Shown here one piece after another: positions 54,220-62,445 of a stretch of 64,000 nucleotides of DNA (the first letter of the stretch is position 1; each line of letters opens with the position of its first letter). The stretch is from Lachnoanaerobaculum sp. ICM7 (GTDB taxonomy: Bacteria > Bacillota > Clostridia > Lachnospirales > Lachnospiraceae): positions 1-64,000 of the forward strand of contig NZ_ALJL01000024.1 in NCBI RefSeq assembly GCF_000287675.1, read 5' to 3'. The translations under genes were made by a program, and so were the position numbers. The notes under the pieces are model-generated. The model saw nothing but the letters and a program-made list of their open reading frames with translations. It searched no databases and was not told the origin of the DNA.

Positions 54220-55728
54220 CTAAAATTTAGTAGCCAATGCCATGATACTCTCCTGTGTAGCATCGTCTTTTGATACTTCACCGGTGATCTCACCATTGCA
54301 CATAACGATTATTCTGTCAGACATTCCAATAAGTTCAGGCATCTCGGAAGAAATCATTATGATGCCCTTTCCCTGCTTTGCCAGGTTTATCATTATCTGG
54401 TATATTTCATATTTTGCACCTACGTCAATACCTCTTGTAGGCTCATCCATTATCAGCACATCAGGGTTGTTTGCAAGCCATCTTGCTATAATAACCTTTT
54501 GCTGATTACCTCCTGACAAAGACTGTATTAATGTCTTATTACTTGGAGTCTTTATACTTAGCTTGCTTACATTTTCATCTACGACCTGTTTGATTTTACC
54601 GTCATCCAATGCAATACCTGCTACAAGATAATTATTGAGTGAAGAAATAGCAACATTGTCAGCTATTGAAAGGCATCCGAGTATTCCTGTTCCTCTTCTG
54701 TCCTCTGTAATCATACCAAGTCCGTCTTTTATAGCATCTCTTGGTCTTGCTATATTCTGCTCTTTGCCCTTCATGTATACTTTTCCGGATTTTACACTTC
54801 TAAGTCCAAATATGGCTTCCATAAGTTCACTTCTACCTGCACCCACAAGTCCGCCAAATCCGAGTATCTCACCTTTTCTAAGTTCAAATGAGCAGTTTCT
54901 GAATATATTTTCATGTATACTTGTAAGGCCGTCGACCTTAAGTATAACTTCACCTTTTTCTAAGTCATCCTTTGGCGGATAGATATTTGAAAGCTCTCTA
55001 CCAACCATTTGTCTTATGATTTCACCGTCGCTGATATCTTTTACTTCCCATGTACCCACATAGGTTCCGTCTCTCATTATGGTGATATCATCGGCAATCT
55101 CTCTTATCTCCGCCATCTTATGTGAGATATATATAAGAGATACACCTTTTTCTTTTAATTCTCTTATTATTTTAAATAATCCGCTTACTTCATTTTCAGT
55201 AAGTGATGATGTAGGCTCATCCAAAATGATGATCTTTGCTCCCATCGAAACAGCTTTTGCTATTTCTACAGACTGCATCTGTGATATAGATAATGTCTGC
55301 AATAATGCATTGGGATTTACATTAAGTTTTACTTCTTTTAGCCATTTGGTAGCTTCATTTTCCATCTTCTTATGGTCTATTACTTTTAGAGGGCCTATAT
55401 TTATTGTAGGATATCTGCCCAAAAACATATTTTCGGCAATAGATCTTGCAGGTACAGGCTGTAACTCCTGATGAACCATTGCCAATCCCTTATGAAGTGC
55501 ATCATCAGGGTTTAATATATTCATTTTTTCTCCGTCTACATAGACCTCGCCGGTATCCATTGTATATATTCCGAACAGACATTTCATAAGTGTAGACTTG
55601 CCTGCTCCGTTTTCACCCATAAGAGCATGTACGCTGCCCGGTCTGACATTAAGATGGATATTGTCCAGTGCTTTTACACCGGGGAAACTTTTAGAGACCC
55701 CTTTCATTTCCAATCTGTACTCTGACAT
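54220..55728 (-). CDS. mglA: Galactose/methyl-galactoside ABC transporter ATPase
   Basis: A 502-aa two-domain CUT2 ATPase. The first half has Walker A GENGAGKST (39-47), the LSISQMQ signature variant and IILDEPTSSL. The second has the degenerate Walker A GLVGAGRSE, the signature LSGGNQQK and LIMDEPTRGID. It powers MglC with MglB. The ribosome site GGAG follows directly on a hairpin. Confidence 0.92.
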   Translation of the reverse strand: MSEYRLEMKGVSKSFPGVKALDNIHLNVRPGSVHALMGENGAGKSTLMKCLFGIYTMDTGEVYVDGEKMNILNPDDALHKGLAMVHQELQPVPARSIAENMFLGRYPTINIGPLKVIDHKKMENEATKWLKEVKLNVNPNALLQTLSISQMQSVEIAKAVSMGAKIIILDEPTSSLTENEVSGLFKIIRELKEKGVSLIYISHKMAEIREIADDITIMRDGTYVGTWEVKDISDGEIIRQMVGRELSNIYPPKDDLEKGEVILKVDGLTSIHENIFRNCSFELRKGEILGFGGLVGAGRSELMEAIFGLRSVKSGKVYMKGKEQNIARPRDAIKDGLGMITEDRRGTGILGCLSIADNVAISSLNNYLVAGIALDDGKIKQVVDENVSKLSIKTPSNKTLIQSLSGGNQQKVIIARWLANNPDVLIMDEPTRGIDVGAKYEIYQIMINLAKQGKGIIMISSEMPELIGMSDRIIVMCNGEITGEVSKDDATQESIMALATKF

Positions 55729-55742
55729 CCATTGCTCCTTTC

Positions 55743-55771
55743 AAAAATCGGGTGTGCACCGGCACACCCGA
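55743..55771 (-). terminator. mglB-mglA intercistronic hairpin (attenuator)
   Basis: A 10-bp perfect stem TCGGGTGTGC/GCACACCCGA (55748-55757, 55762-55771) with a 4-nt loop and a TTTTT run on the minus strand lies 12-30 bp before the mglA ribosome site. A partial terminator here would give more MglB than MglA/MglC. Confidence 0.75.
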
Positions 55772-55798
55772 AAGATGTTTACTTAAGTTAATTTTTGA

Positions 55799-56908
55799 TT
55801 ATTTTACAAGCTCTAAGATCTCTGCTGCGTTGTCCTTTGTAACCTTTACATAGTCTACAGGAATCTTTGTGTCAACCTTCTCACCACCGGCAAATGATAC
55901 AGCTGCCTTTGCTGCTGCCTGTGCCTGGCTGATGAAATCGTTAAATACTGTACCTGTCATCTTGCCTTCTGAAACGTTCTGAACTGCCTCTGCAAGTGCA
56001 TCAACACCTACGATATAGATATCTTCGCCAACTTTTCTTCCTGCTGCATTGATAGCCTGAAGTGCACCAAGTGCCATAGCATCATTGTTACAGAAGATAA
56101 CTTCGATGTCGTTTCCATACTGTGTAAGAGCATCCTGTGCAATCTGCTGTCCCTTAGCCTGATCCCAGTCACCTCTCTGAATTAAGAGCTGCTCAGCCTT
56201 TAATCCGCTCTTCTCTGTAAGAGCCTTAACTGAATACTCTGTTCTGTACTGTGCGTCAATATTCTCAGGATCACCCTGGATCATGATGTACTTAACTGTT
56301 CCGTCACCATTGATGTCACCCTTATTGTCAAGTTCTGCAATTTCCTCACCCTGGAATGTTCCTGACTGACGAGCATCTGCACCTACATATGTTGCACTTA
56401 TACCGTCTGCTGCCCATCTTGACTCCTCTGTCTCATCAGGCTCACGGTTGATGTATACTACAGGGATTCCTGCTTCCTTAGCAAGATCTGTAACTGTTGG
56501 AGCTGAAGATGACTGTACAAGGTTAAGAATCATAACGTCAACCTTAGTTGCGATAAAGTTGTTAATCTGGTTTGTCTGCTCTGCCTGATCGTTCTTACCG
56601 TCCTGAACTACTACGTTCTCTTTTGGAATACCAACTTCCTCTGTAAGATATCTAACAAGCTCGTTACGATATAATGTCATAAAGTTATCATCAAACTTAT
56701 AAATTGAGATACCTACTTTGATATCCTTTGCATCCTTACCTGTAGCTGCAACTGCCTCTGAAACACTCTCAGCCGCCTTGCTTTCTTCCTTTGACTCTGT
56801 AGCTGCTGCTGTTGTCTCTGCCGGCTTACTTCCACTTCCACATGCTGCTAATGAAAGAGCACACACAGATGCTACTGATACTGCTAAAACTTTTTTGAAC
56901 AATTTCAT
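55799..56908 (-). CDS. mglB: Galactose/glucose-binding lipoprotein
   Basis: A 369-aa substrate-binding protein. The lipoprotein signal ends in LAAC, followed by an Ala/Glu/Ser linker (about 25-55). VGISIYKFDDNFMTLYRNEL and FCNNDAMALGALQAINAAG are typical of MglB. It is the first gene of the operon, with GGGAGG before the ATG. Codon use is strongly biased, as expected for an abundant protein. Confidence 0.92.
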   Translation of the reverse strand: MKLFKKVLAVSVASVCALSLAACGSGSKPAETTAAATESKEESKAAESVSEAVAATGKDAKDIKVGISIYKFDDNFMTLYRNELVRYLTEEVGIPKENVVVQDGKNDQAEQTNQINNFIATKVDVMILNLVQSSSAPTVTDLAKEAGIPVVYINREPDETEESRWAADGISATYVGADARQSGTFQGEEIAELDNKGDINGDGTVKYIMIQGDPENIDAQYRTEYSVKALTEKSGLKAEQLLIQRGDWDQAKGQQIAQDALTQYGNDIEVIFCNNDAMALGALQAINAAGRKVGEDIYIVGVDALAEAVQNVSEGKMTGTVFNDFISQAQAAAKAAVSFAGGEKVDTKIPVDYVKVTKDNAAEILELVK

Positions 56909-57035
56909 TGTTTTTCCTCCCTTAGGTTTGTTCGTTTATTTGTAAGCTTATTTTAATATTACTTACGATTATTTTACAGAGAATATTTTTACTCTTTTTA
57001 TTGATTTTTTTTCGCAGCTGTAAACAGGAAAATTT

Positions 57036-57080
57036 TCCATAAAAAAAGTGTGAAAAATGAATAATCACTTTTCACACTTT
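57036..57080 (-). terminator. Terminator after the SseB-like gene
   Basis: A 12-bp perfect stem AAAGTGTGAAAA/TTTTCACACTTT (57045-57056, 57069-57080), followed by a seven-T run on the minus strand. Confidence 0.85.
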
Positions 57081-57084
57081 ATTT

Positions 57085-57879
57085 TTATTCTTTGTTTGCA
57101 GGTGTTATTTCCATATTTCTGAGATTATTTAATATAGTGGCATTCAGCGGAATACTTACACCCATAGGATTTATAAGGAATCCGTCACATTCAGGTGTCA
57201 TAGGGAAGTTTATAAGGTGCTTAGCCTCTATTATTGTTTTCTTTACATTTGCATCACCCGGCATTTTATCAAACTCTATATTGTCTGTAAATATAGGTAT
57301 CATATTTCCGCCATTATCACTTATCCTTAACATAAGCATCTGCATCTGTGTTTCTCCGTCTACCTGTGCCTCTCTAACCGGTACAAGGAATCTTGCCTTT
57401 AAAATATTTACAAGCATCTCCTCTTCCAATTCACGAATCTCAGGTGTATTCGGATTATCAAGGTTTGCTCTTATCTCTTGTCCGAAATAGAGCATTGTAA
57501 GCTGTAATGATCTGTTCTCTACAGGTCTTTTTTCAGGTGGTAACTCGCTAAAATCCGAGAGTTTCACTATTTCTTCAAGTTGAATTATAAATTCATTACC
57601 CTGATAATTGTACTTGATAGCATTCACACCGGCTATTGCCATATGTGTAAAGGCTCTCAAAATACCTTCCTGATTAAGTTCCAATACAGTATTCTTCTGC
57701 TTATTGGCTGCCAACTCTGCCGATTTTTTCAAAGCATTTTCTTTTTCATCAAATAAAAACGCCACATCATCAAAACTCTCATCATCACAATAAACAAATG
57801 GCAGTCTGGTAAAGTCCGACTGAATTAAATATAGATTTACTGCCTTTGGAATACTTGCAAGTACTTCTCTTCTCTCCAT
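57085..57879 (-). CDS. SseB-like protein
   Basis: A 264-aa cytosolic protein. The N-terminal half (about 10-110, IPKAVNLYLIQSDFTRLPFVY then AFTHMAIAGVNAIKYN) resembles the SseB N-terminal domain. The C-terminal half (about 125-250) has a second similar alpha/beta unit with VPVREAQVDG and IPIFTDNIEFDKM, also SseB-like. SseB family proteins are linked to serine sensitivity or type III secretion only by name. The start at 57879 has GGAG upstream. The function is unknown. Confidence 0.65.
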   Translation of the reverse strand: MERREVLASIPKAVNLYLIQSDFTRLPFVYCDDESFDDVAFLFDEKENALKKSAELAANKQKNTVLELNQEGILRAFTHMAIAGVNAIKYNYQGNEFIIQLEEIVKLSDFSELPPEKRPVENRSLQLTMLYFGQEIRANLDNPNTPEIRELEEEMLVNILKARFLVPVREAQVDGETQMQMLMLRISDNGGNMIPIFTDNIEFDKMPGDANVKKTIIEAKHLINFPMTPECDGFLINPMGVSIPLNATILNNLRNMEITPANKE

Positions 57880-57965
57880 TTTTATCTCCAAAAATTTTAT
57901 TTGTTTTGAAACTACTATATACTCTTTGACTATCAAAGTCAAATTAATAATATCTTTACAAAAAT

Positions 57966-59033
57966 TTATGGTTGAACAAGCTGCTCTTTTGCACCCTCTG
58001 AATAAACTATAGAGTAATCTGAAAGTATAAAATAACCATAGGTATCAGATATACTGTTAAGAAGCTTTACACCATCTTCGACTCCCAGTGAAAAGCATGT
58101 AGTTGAAAGTGCATCCGCTTCTGTTGATGATTTTGTAAGTATGCTTACTTCCACAAGCCCGTTATCATACGGATAACCTGTTTTCGGGTCCAGAATATGA
58201 TGATAGTTTTTACCGTCTATAACAAAATGTCTCTCATAAACACCTGATGAAACAACCGATTCATCATCTACTGTAAGTAAAGCGACCGTTTCATTTCTGT
58301 CTGCATAAGGTTTTTGAAGACCTATTGTAAAGTTGTCACCATTTGGCTTTTTACCCACACATAAAACATTTCCACCCAGATTTATAATAGCACTGTCAAC
58401 TCCTTTACTCAAAAGATATTCCTTTGTCTTATCAGCTATATATCCCTTTGCAATCGAACCGAGATCTATTCTTGTATCATCTGAAGTAAACTTTACTGTA
58501 TTTCCATCCACACTTACTCTTGTATAGTCCACTTTAGGAAGTGCCTCTTTAATACTTTCCTCACTTGGAAGCTCAGGCTCCTCTGCATTAAAATCCCATA
58601 ATTCCTTCAAAGGTTCTGTGGTAATATCAAATGCACCATTTGATATTTTACTGTAATACAATGCCTTATCTATAAGATAAGCAAGTTCATCACTTACCTC
58701 CACACTCATTGTACCCTTTTCCCTGTGGTTTAATTTATACAACTCTGCATATTCGCTTGTTGCGGAAAATATGCTCTCATAGTTTCTTATAAACTGCATT
58801 GACTCTTTTAATACATTCTCATCTCCTCCATTATATATGGATACAGTGATAAATGTATCAAGTGCAAATGTAGTATCTGTCAAAGGCTCGTCACCTTTGT
58901 TCTTATCTATTGAAAAGTCAAAATTATTGGCTATAGACTTAGAATTTGTACGTTTCCCTAAAATTGCAATTATCAGTAGCACAAAAACAACTACAGCAAT
59001 AGCTATTATATTTTTTTTATTAAATTGTTTCAA
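57966..59033 (-). CDS. apbE: FAD:protein FMN transferase
   Basis: A 355-aa ApbE-family enzyme. It attaches FMN to a threonine of target flavoproteins (RnfG/RnfD or NqrC type) outside the membrane. An N-terminal membrane anchor (about 8-25) fits this location. The motifs DTFITVSIYNGG, RIDLGSIAKGYIADK and DALSTTCFSLGVEDG are typical. It starts with TTG with GGAG 8 nt upstream. No rnf genes are in the window. Confidence 0.92.
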   Translation of the reverse strand: MKQFNKKNIIAIAVVVFVLLIIAILGKRTNSKSIANNFDFSIDKNKGDEPLTDTTFALDTFITVSIYNGGDENVLKESMQFIRNYESIFSATSEYAELYKLNHREKGTMSVEVSDELAYLIDKALYYSKISNGAFDITTEPLKELWDFNAEEPELPSEESIKEALPKVDYTRVSVDGNTVKFTSDDTRIDLGSIAKGYIADKTKEYLLSKGVDSAIINLGGNVLCVGKKPNGDNFTIGLQKPYADRNETVALLTVDDESVVSSGVYERHFVIDGKNYHHILDPKTGYPYDNGLVEVSILTKSSTEADALSTTCFSLGVEDGVKLLNSISDTYGYFILSDYSIVYSEGAKEQLVQP

Positions 59034-59045
59034 AATATACTCCTA

Positions 59046-60644
59046 CTAAATTTCCCATTTTTTTGCCAAATCATTTATCTGATCTGCAAACTTAGCCAGA
59101 TCCTTGTTGGCTCCATGTTTATTTTCTTTTATGATTTTTAAGAGTCTCTCTCCTGCACCGAGGAGTCTTAAATAAACGCTGCTTTCCGGCTCCTTTACTT
59201 CCTTAACCGCAACAGCAACTCCCTTAGTCTGCTTTATCCACTCTCCTCTTATAAGATCAAAAACAGATCCCGAAAAAGGTGCGAATGAATTTATTCCGTA
59301 TTTACTTTTCAGTTCATTTGAAAAGTTTTCGCATACTTTATCATCACCATGCACTATAAATACTACCTTCGGCTTTTCTTCAAAAGCTGTTACCCATTTT
59401 ATAAGTCCGTTTTTATCGGCATGTGAACTTATACTCTTTAAAGTTTCAATATGTGCGTTTACGGAAATATTTTCTCCAAACAATCTCACCTCTGAAACAT
59501 TATCCTGAAGAGTTCTTCCCAAAGTTCCAAAAGCCTGATATCCGGCAAATACCACGCTGCATTCACTTCTCCATAAATTATGCTTTAGATGATGTCTGAT
59601 TCTTCCTGCATCACACATACCTGAAGCTGATATTATAACCTTTGGTGATTTATCAATATTTATGGCCATTGACTCATCACTGCTTACAGTCATTTTCAGA
59701 TTTGGGAAAGCTATCGGGTTTATACCGTTTTCAACAAGCACCTTAGTTTCCTCATCATAACATTCAAGTAAGTTGTCTTTAAATACATTGGTTGCCTCTA
59801 TTGCAAGAGGACTGTCTACATATACAGGGAAGTTTGGAAAATTCTTCACAAGATTGTTCTGCTTTATCTGTCTCATAAAATAAAGCAACTCCTGTGTTCT
59901 TCCGACTGCAAATGCAGGTATTACCACATTTCCGCCTCTTTCAAATGTTTCCTCCAGAATTCTTGCCAGATCCGACACATGATCCGCGCCTTCCTCATGA
60001 TATCTGTCACCATAGGTTGATTCCATCAAAACGTAGTCGGCATCCTTTATATACTCCGGATCTCTGATTAAAGGCTTATTGAAATTACCGATATCACCTG
60101 AAAATACTATTTTTCTGCTTTCATTTCCTTCTTTAAGCCAAACTTCTATTGATGCAGAACCCAGAATATGTCCTGCATCTATAAATCTGATACTTATATT
60201 TTCATCGATGTCTATTTTTTTATTATATTCAACGCCTCTAAAGAGTTTAATACTTGCTTCAACATCGGAAAGTTCATATAATGCTGCTTCCTTTTGTCTG
60301 CCTGCTCTTTCAGCTTTCCTGTTTTTCCACTTTAACTCTTCAGCCTGTATATGCGCACAGTCTCGAAGCATTATGGTACAAAGTTCCATTGTGGCATTTG
60401 ATGAGTATATCTCTCCCTTAAATCCTCTTGCTACAAGCTGTGGAATCATGCCTGTATGATCGATATGAGCATGTGTCACAAAAAGATAGTCAATTTCTGC
60501 AGGCGAAACAGGCAACGGTGCATTTTCATACACATTTATTCCCTGCTCCATACCATAATCTACTAAAAACTTTTTCTCCCCGACTTCAACATAATGACAG
60601 CTTCCTGTAACCTCGTGATCTGCACCTATAAATTCCAGTTTCAT
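59046..60644 (-). CDS. Beta-CASP metallo-beta-lactamase-fold RNA hydrolase
   Basis: A 532-aa protein of the MBL/beta-CASP class. The zinc motif HAHIDH (58-63) is followed by GSASIEVW and VFSGDIGN, and the beta-CASP region has LMESTYGDR, VIPAFAVGRTQELL and ISASGMCDAGRIRHHL. These enzymes are RNA endo- or exonucleases (CPSF-like). A C-terminal helical extension (about 460-532) is present. It lies 12 bp upstream of apbE and next to the RNase E/G gene, which suits an RNA-processing role. Confidence 0.88.
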   Translation of the reverse strand: MKLEFIGADHEVTGSCHYVEVGEKKFLVDYGMEQGINVYENAPLPVSPAEIDYLFVTHAHIDHTGMIPQLVARGFKGEIYSSNATMELCTIMLRDCAHIQAEELKWKNRKAERAGRQKEAALYELSDVEASIKLFRGVEYNKKIDIDENISIRFIDAGHILGSASIEVWLKEGNESRKIVFSGDIGNFNKPLIRDPEYIKDADYVLMESTYGDRYHEEGADHVSDLARILEETFERGGNVVIPAFAVGRTQELLYFMRQIKQNNLVKNFPNFPVYVDSPLAIEATNVFKDNLLECYDEETKVLVENGINPIAFPNLKMTVSSDESMAINIDKSPKVIISASGMCDAGRIRHHLKHNLWRSECSVVFAGYQAFGTLGRTLQDNVSEVRLFGENISVNAHIETLKSISSHADKNGLIKWVTAFEEKPKVVFIVHGDDKVCENFSNELKSKYGINSFAPFSGSVFDLIRGEWIKQTKGVAVAVKEVKEPESSVYLRLLGAGERLLKIIKENKHGANKDLAKFADQINDLAKKWEI

Positions 60645-60683
60645 ATTTTTCCCCTTTAATTAAACAACTGAGCATGTGAGTTA

Positions 60684-61745
60684 TCAGAGCCTAACTCTAT
60701 TATAACTATACAAAATATTTTTCGTCAACTTAAAATTATTATATATAACCTCTTCAAGACTTGGCTTTCTTTTTCTTCTGGTTATCTCAAACAGACATAA
60801 TTTTGTGATATCTATTGCTACCGTATTTAATCTGTCCTCTTTAAGATGTTCTTTCATCGTATGATATATCAAATCTATTTCGGATTTATCCGTGGTATTT
60901 ATTAAATCTATAATTATAATACCCGAAATATTTCTAAGTCTTAGCTGCCTTGCAGTCTCTTTTATTGCTTCAAGGTTTGTATTTAATTTGATTATTTCGG
61001 CTTCTTTTTTTCGTACATTTTTTCCGGTATTTACATCAACCACTGTAAGAGCTTCCGTGGATTCTATATAAAGATAGCCTCCATCCTTTAACCATACCTT
61101 TTTGCTTAATGAATCACTAAAAAGAGTATCTATGGAATAAAGCTTATTTAAACTTATCATATTATCTTCATAGAATCTGACTCTGCCAAGCATATCTTCG
61201 CGCTCTTCTTTAAAAAATTCAACTATTCCTTCGTATATATCCTTGATATCCGTTACTATATCAAACTCAGCATATTTTAATCTGTCTTTAACAATATCTA
61301 TATAGTCTTTAGAGCCTGCATAAAGCATTGCAGGTGCCTTTATATAGTTTTTCTTTGCAAGAATTTGATCAAGCACTTCACAATCAGAAATATTTGCAAT
61401 CGCACCCGGCAGTTTATTTTTAATAGGAAGCTTTGAAATCTTTATTACAATATCATCACCCTCGTGTAGAACCGTATGCTCTTTTTCATCGGCAAATATA
61501 AGATGCTTAAGTTCAGCCATATCCAAATATACAATTTGACGTTTTGAATTATACTCAATCTCTACAAAGGCGGCATTTATATTTTGAGCGATTTTTTTCA
61601 CCTTACCTATATGAATGCTGCCAAGTAAAGAAGTATCCTCGATATACTCTATCTCGTTTGCCCTATTCTCATCATATGATATTGCAAAATTTTTATTCTT
61701 ATAGCTTGTGATAAGAAGCTTAGATAATTTCACAGCCGTATTCAT
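60684..61745 (-). CDS. rng: Short RNase E/G family protein
   Basis: A 353-aa protein with an N-terminal S1-like segment (about 35-110, GSIHIGKVKKIAQNINAAFVEI) and the RNase E/G catalytic domain. ALTVVDVNTG and IIIIDLINT hold the two metal-binding Asp residues. The frame ends soon after EITRRKRKPSLEEV, before the CxxC zinc-link seen in most RNase G proteins, and only 39 bp separate it from the next gene. The ATG at 61745 follows GGAAGG, and the gene overlaps the previous one by 26 bp. Catalytic residues are intact, so it may still act on RNA. Confidence 0.85.
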   Translation of the reverse strand: MNTAVKLSKLLITSYKNKNFAISYDENRANEIEYIEDTSLLGSIHIGKVKKIAQNINAAFVEIEYNSKRQIVYLDMAELKHLIFADEKEHTVLHEGDDIVIKISKLPIKNKLPGAIANISDCEVLDQILAKKNYIKAPAMLYAGSKDYIDIVKDRLKYAEFDIVTDIKDIYEGIVEFFKEEREDMLGRVRFYEDNMISLNKLYSIDTLFSDSLSKKVWLKDGGYLYIESTEALTVVDVNTGKNVRKKEAEIIKLNTNLEAIKETARQLRLRNISGIIIIDLINTTDKSEIDLIYHTMKEHLKEDRLNTVAIDITKLCLFEITRRKRKPSLEEVIYNNFKLTKNILYSYNRVRL

Positions 61746-62445
61746 CAAGGGCCTTCCCTTCATCCGTATACATATCTAATCTATATAAATAATATTCATT
61801 CTTTTTAGCTGCCGATAATCCTTCTTCATATAAAAATTCCATAACTGCGGCAGGCTTTATATTATTTGTACTTCCCTGTGATAGATGCATGTATACACCG
61901 TTTTTTATAGCTTCAAGCTTATATATAAAAGGCTTTATATCTACAACTGAAGTTGTTTCCACCTCTACAAACTTTCCAAACTGATTTTTCTTTTTCTTTT
62001 TTGATACCTTGGTCAGTAATATAGACTCTTTTGACATAAGCTTTTCTATAGCGGCATTAATGTCTGTTTCTTTTACTTCGGTTTTAAATTCCGCCTTGAA
62101 ATCGGCTGTATCCATCAAAGCCATAGCCGGTTTGGAATTATCGGGAATCTGTAAAAACTTGGTAACCTTCATTCCGGTGCACATCATCTCATTGAGCCTT
62201 CTTATTGCTTCTTGAGATGAAATATGACTATCTTCCTTTAACTCTATATCCATATATTCACCAAGTCCCGATACACCCATACTAAGGGGAGCACCAAATG
62301 ACATTATCTGATGAGGTGAAAATCCTTCACTGTATTTTATAGGAATGTCCGCCCTTCTCATAGCTTTTTGAAAATATCTCATTATATCCAAATGGCCTAT
62401 AAAACGCATTTGCTCGGTTTTTTCAAACTTAATTCTTACCTTCAA
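61720..62445 (-). CDS. TIGR03936 family radical SAM-associated protein (DUF2344)
   Basis: A 241-aa protein opening with KVRIKFEKTEQMRFIGHLD and AIRRADIPIKYSEGFSPHQ-like features (here MRRADIPIKYSEG), the DUF2344/TIGR03936 signature. It is nearly always next to, or fused with, the TIGR03960 radical SAM protein, as here. The likely start is a TTG at 62445 with GGAGG 8 nt upstream, overlapping the radical SAM gene by 17 bp. The biochemical role is unknown, possibly tRNA or ribosome modification. Confidence 0.85.
   Translation of the reverse strand: MKVRIKFEKTEQMRFIGHLDIMRYFQKAMRRADIPIKYSEGFSPHQIMSFGAPLSMGVSGLGEYMDIELKEDSHISSQEAIRRLNEMMCTGMKVTKFLQIPDNSKPAMALMDTADFKAEFKTEVKETDINAAIEKLMSKESILLTKVSKKKKKNQFGKFVEVETTSVVDIKPFIYKLEAIKNGVYMHLSQGSTNNIKPAAVMEFLYEEGLSAAKKNEYYLYRLDMYTDEGKALDEYGCEII

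Noticed and set aside
55079-55471. 130-codon plus-strand frame
   Set aside because: It is antisense to mglA, which has complete ATPase motifs in the other strand.
56909-57035. Promoter or cre site upstream of mglB
   Set aside because: Some TGTTTACA-like and TAATAT stretches are present but no -35/-10 pair with proper spacing or full cre consensus was found.
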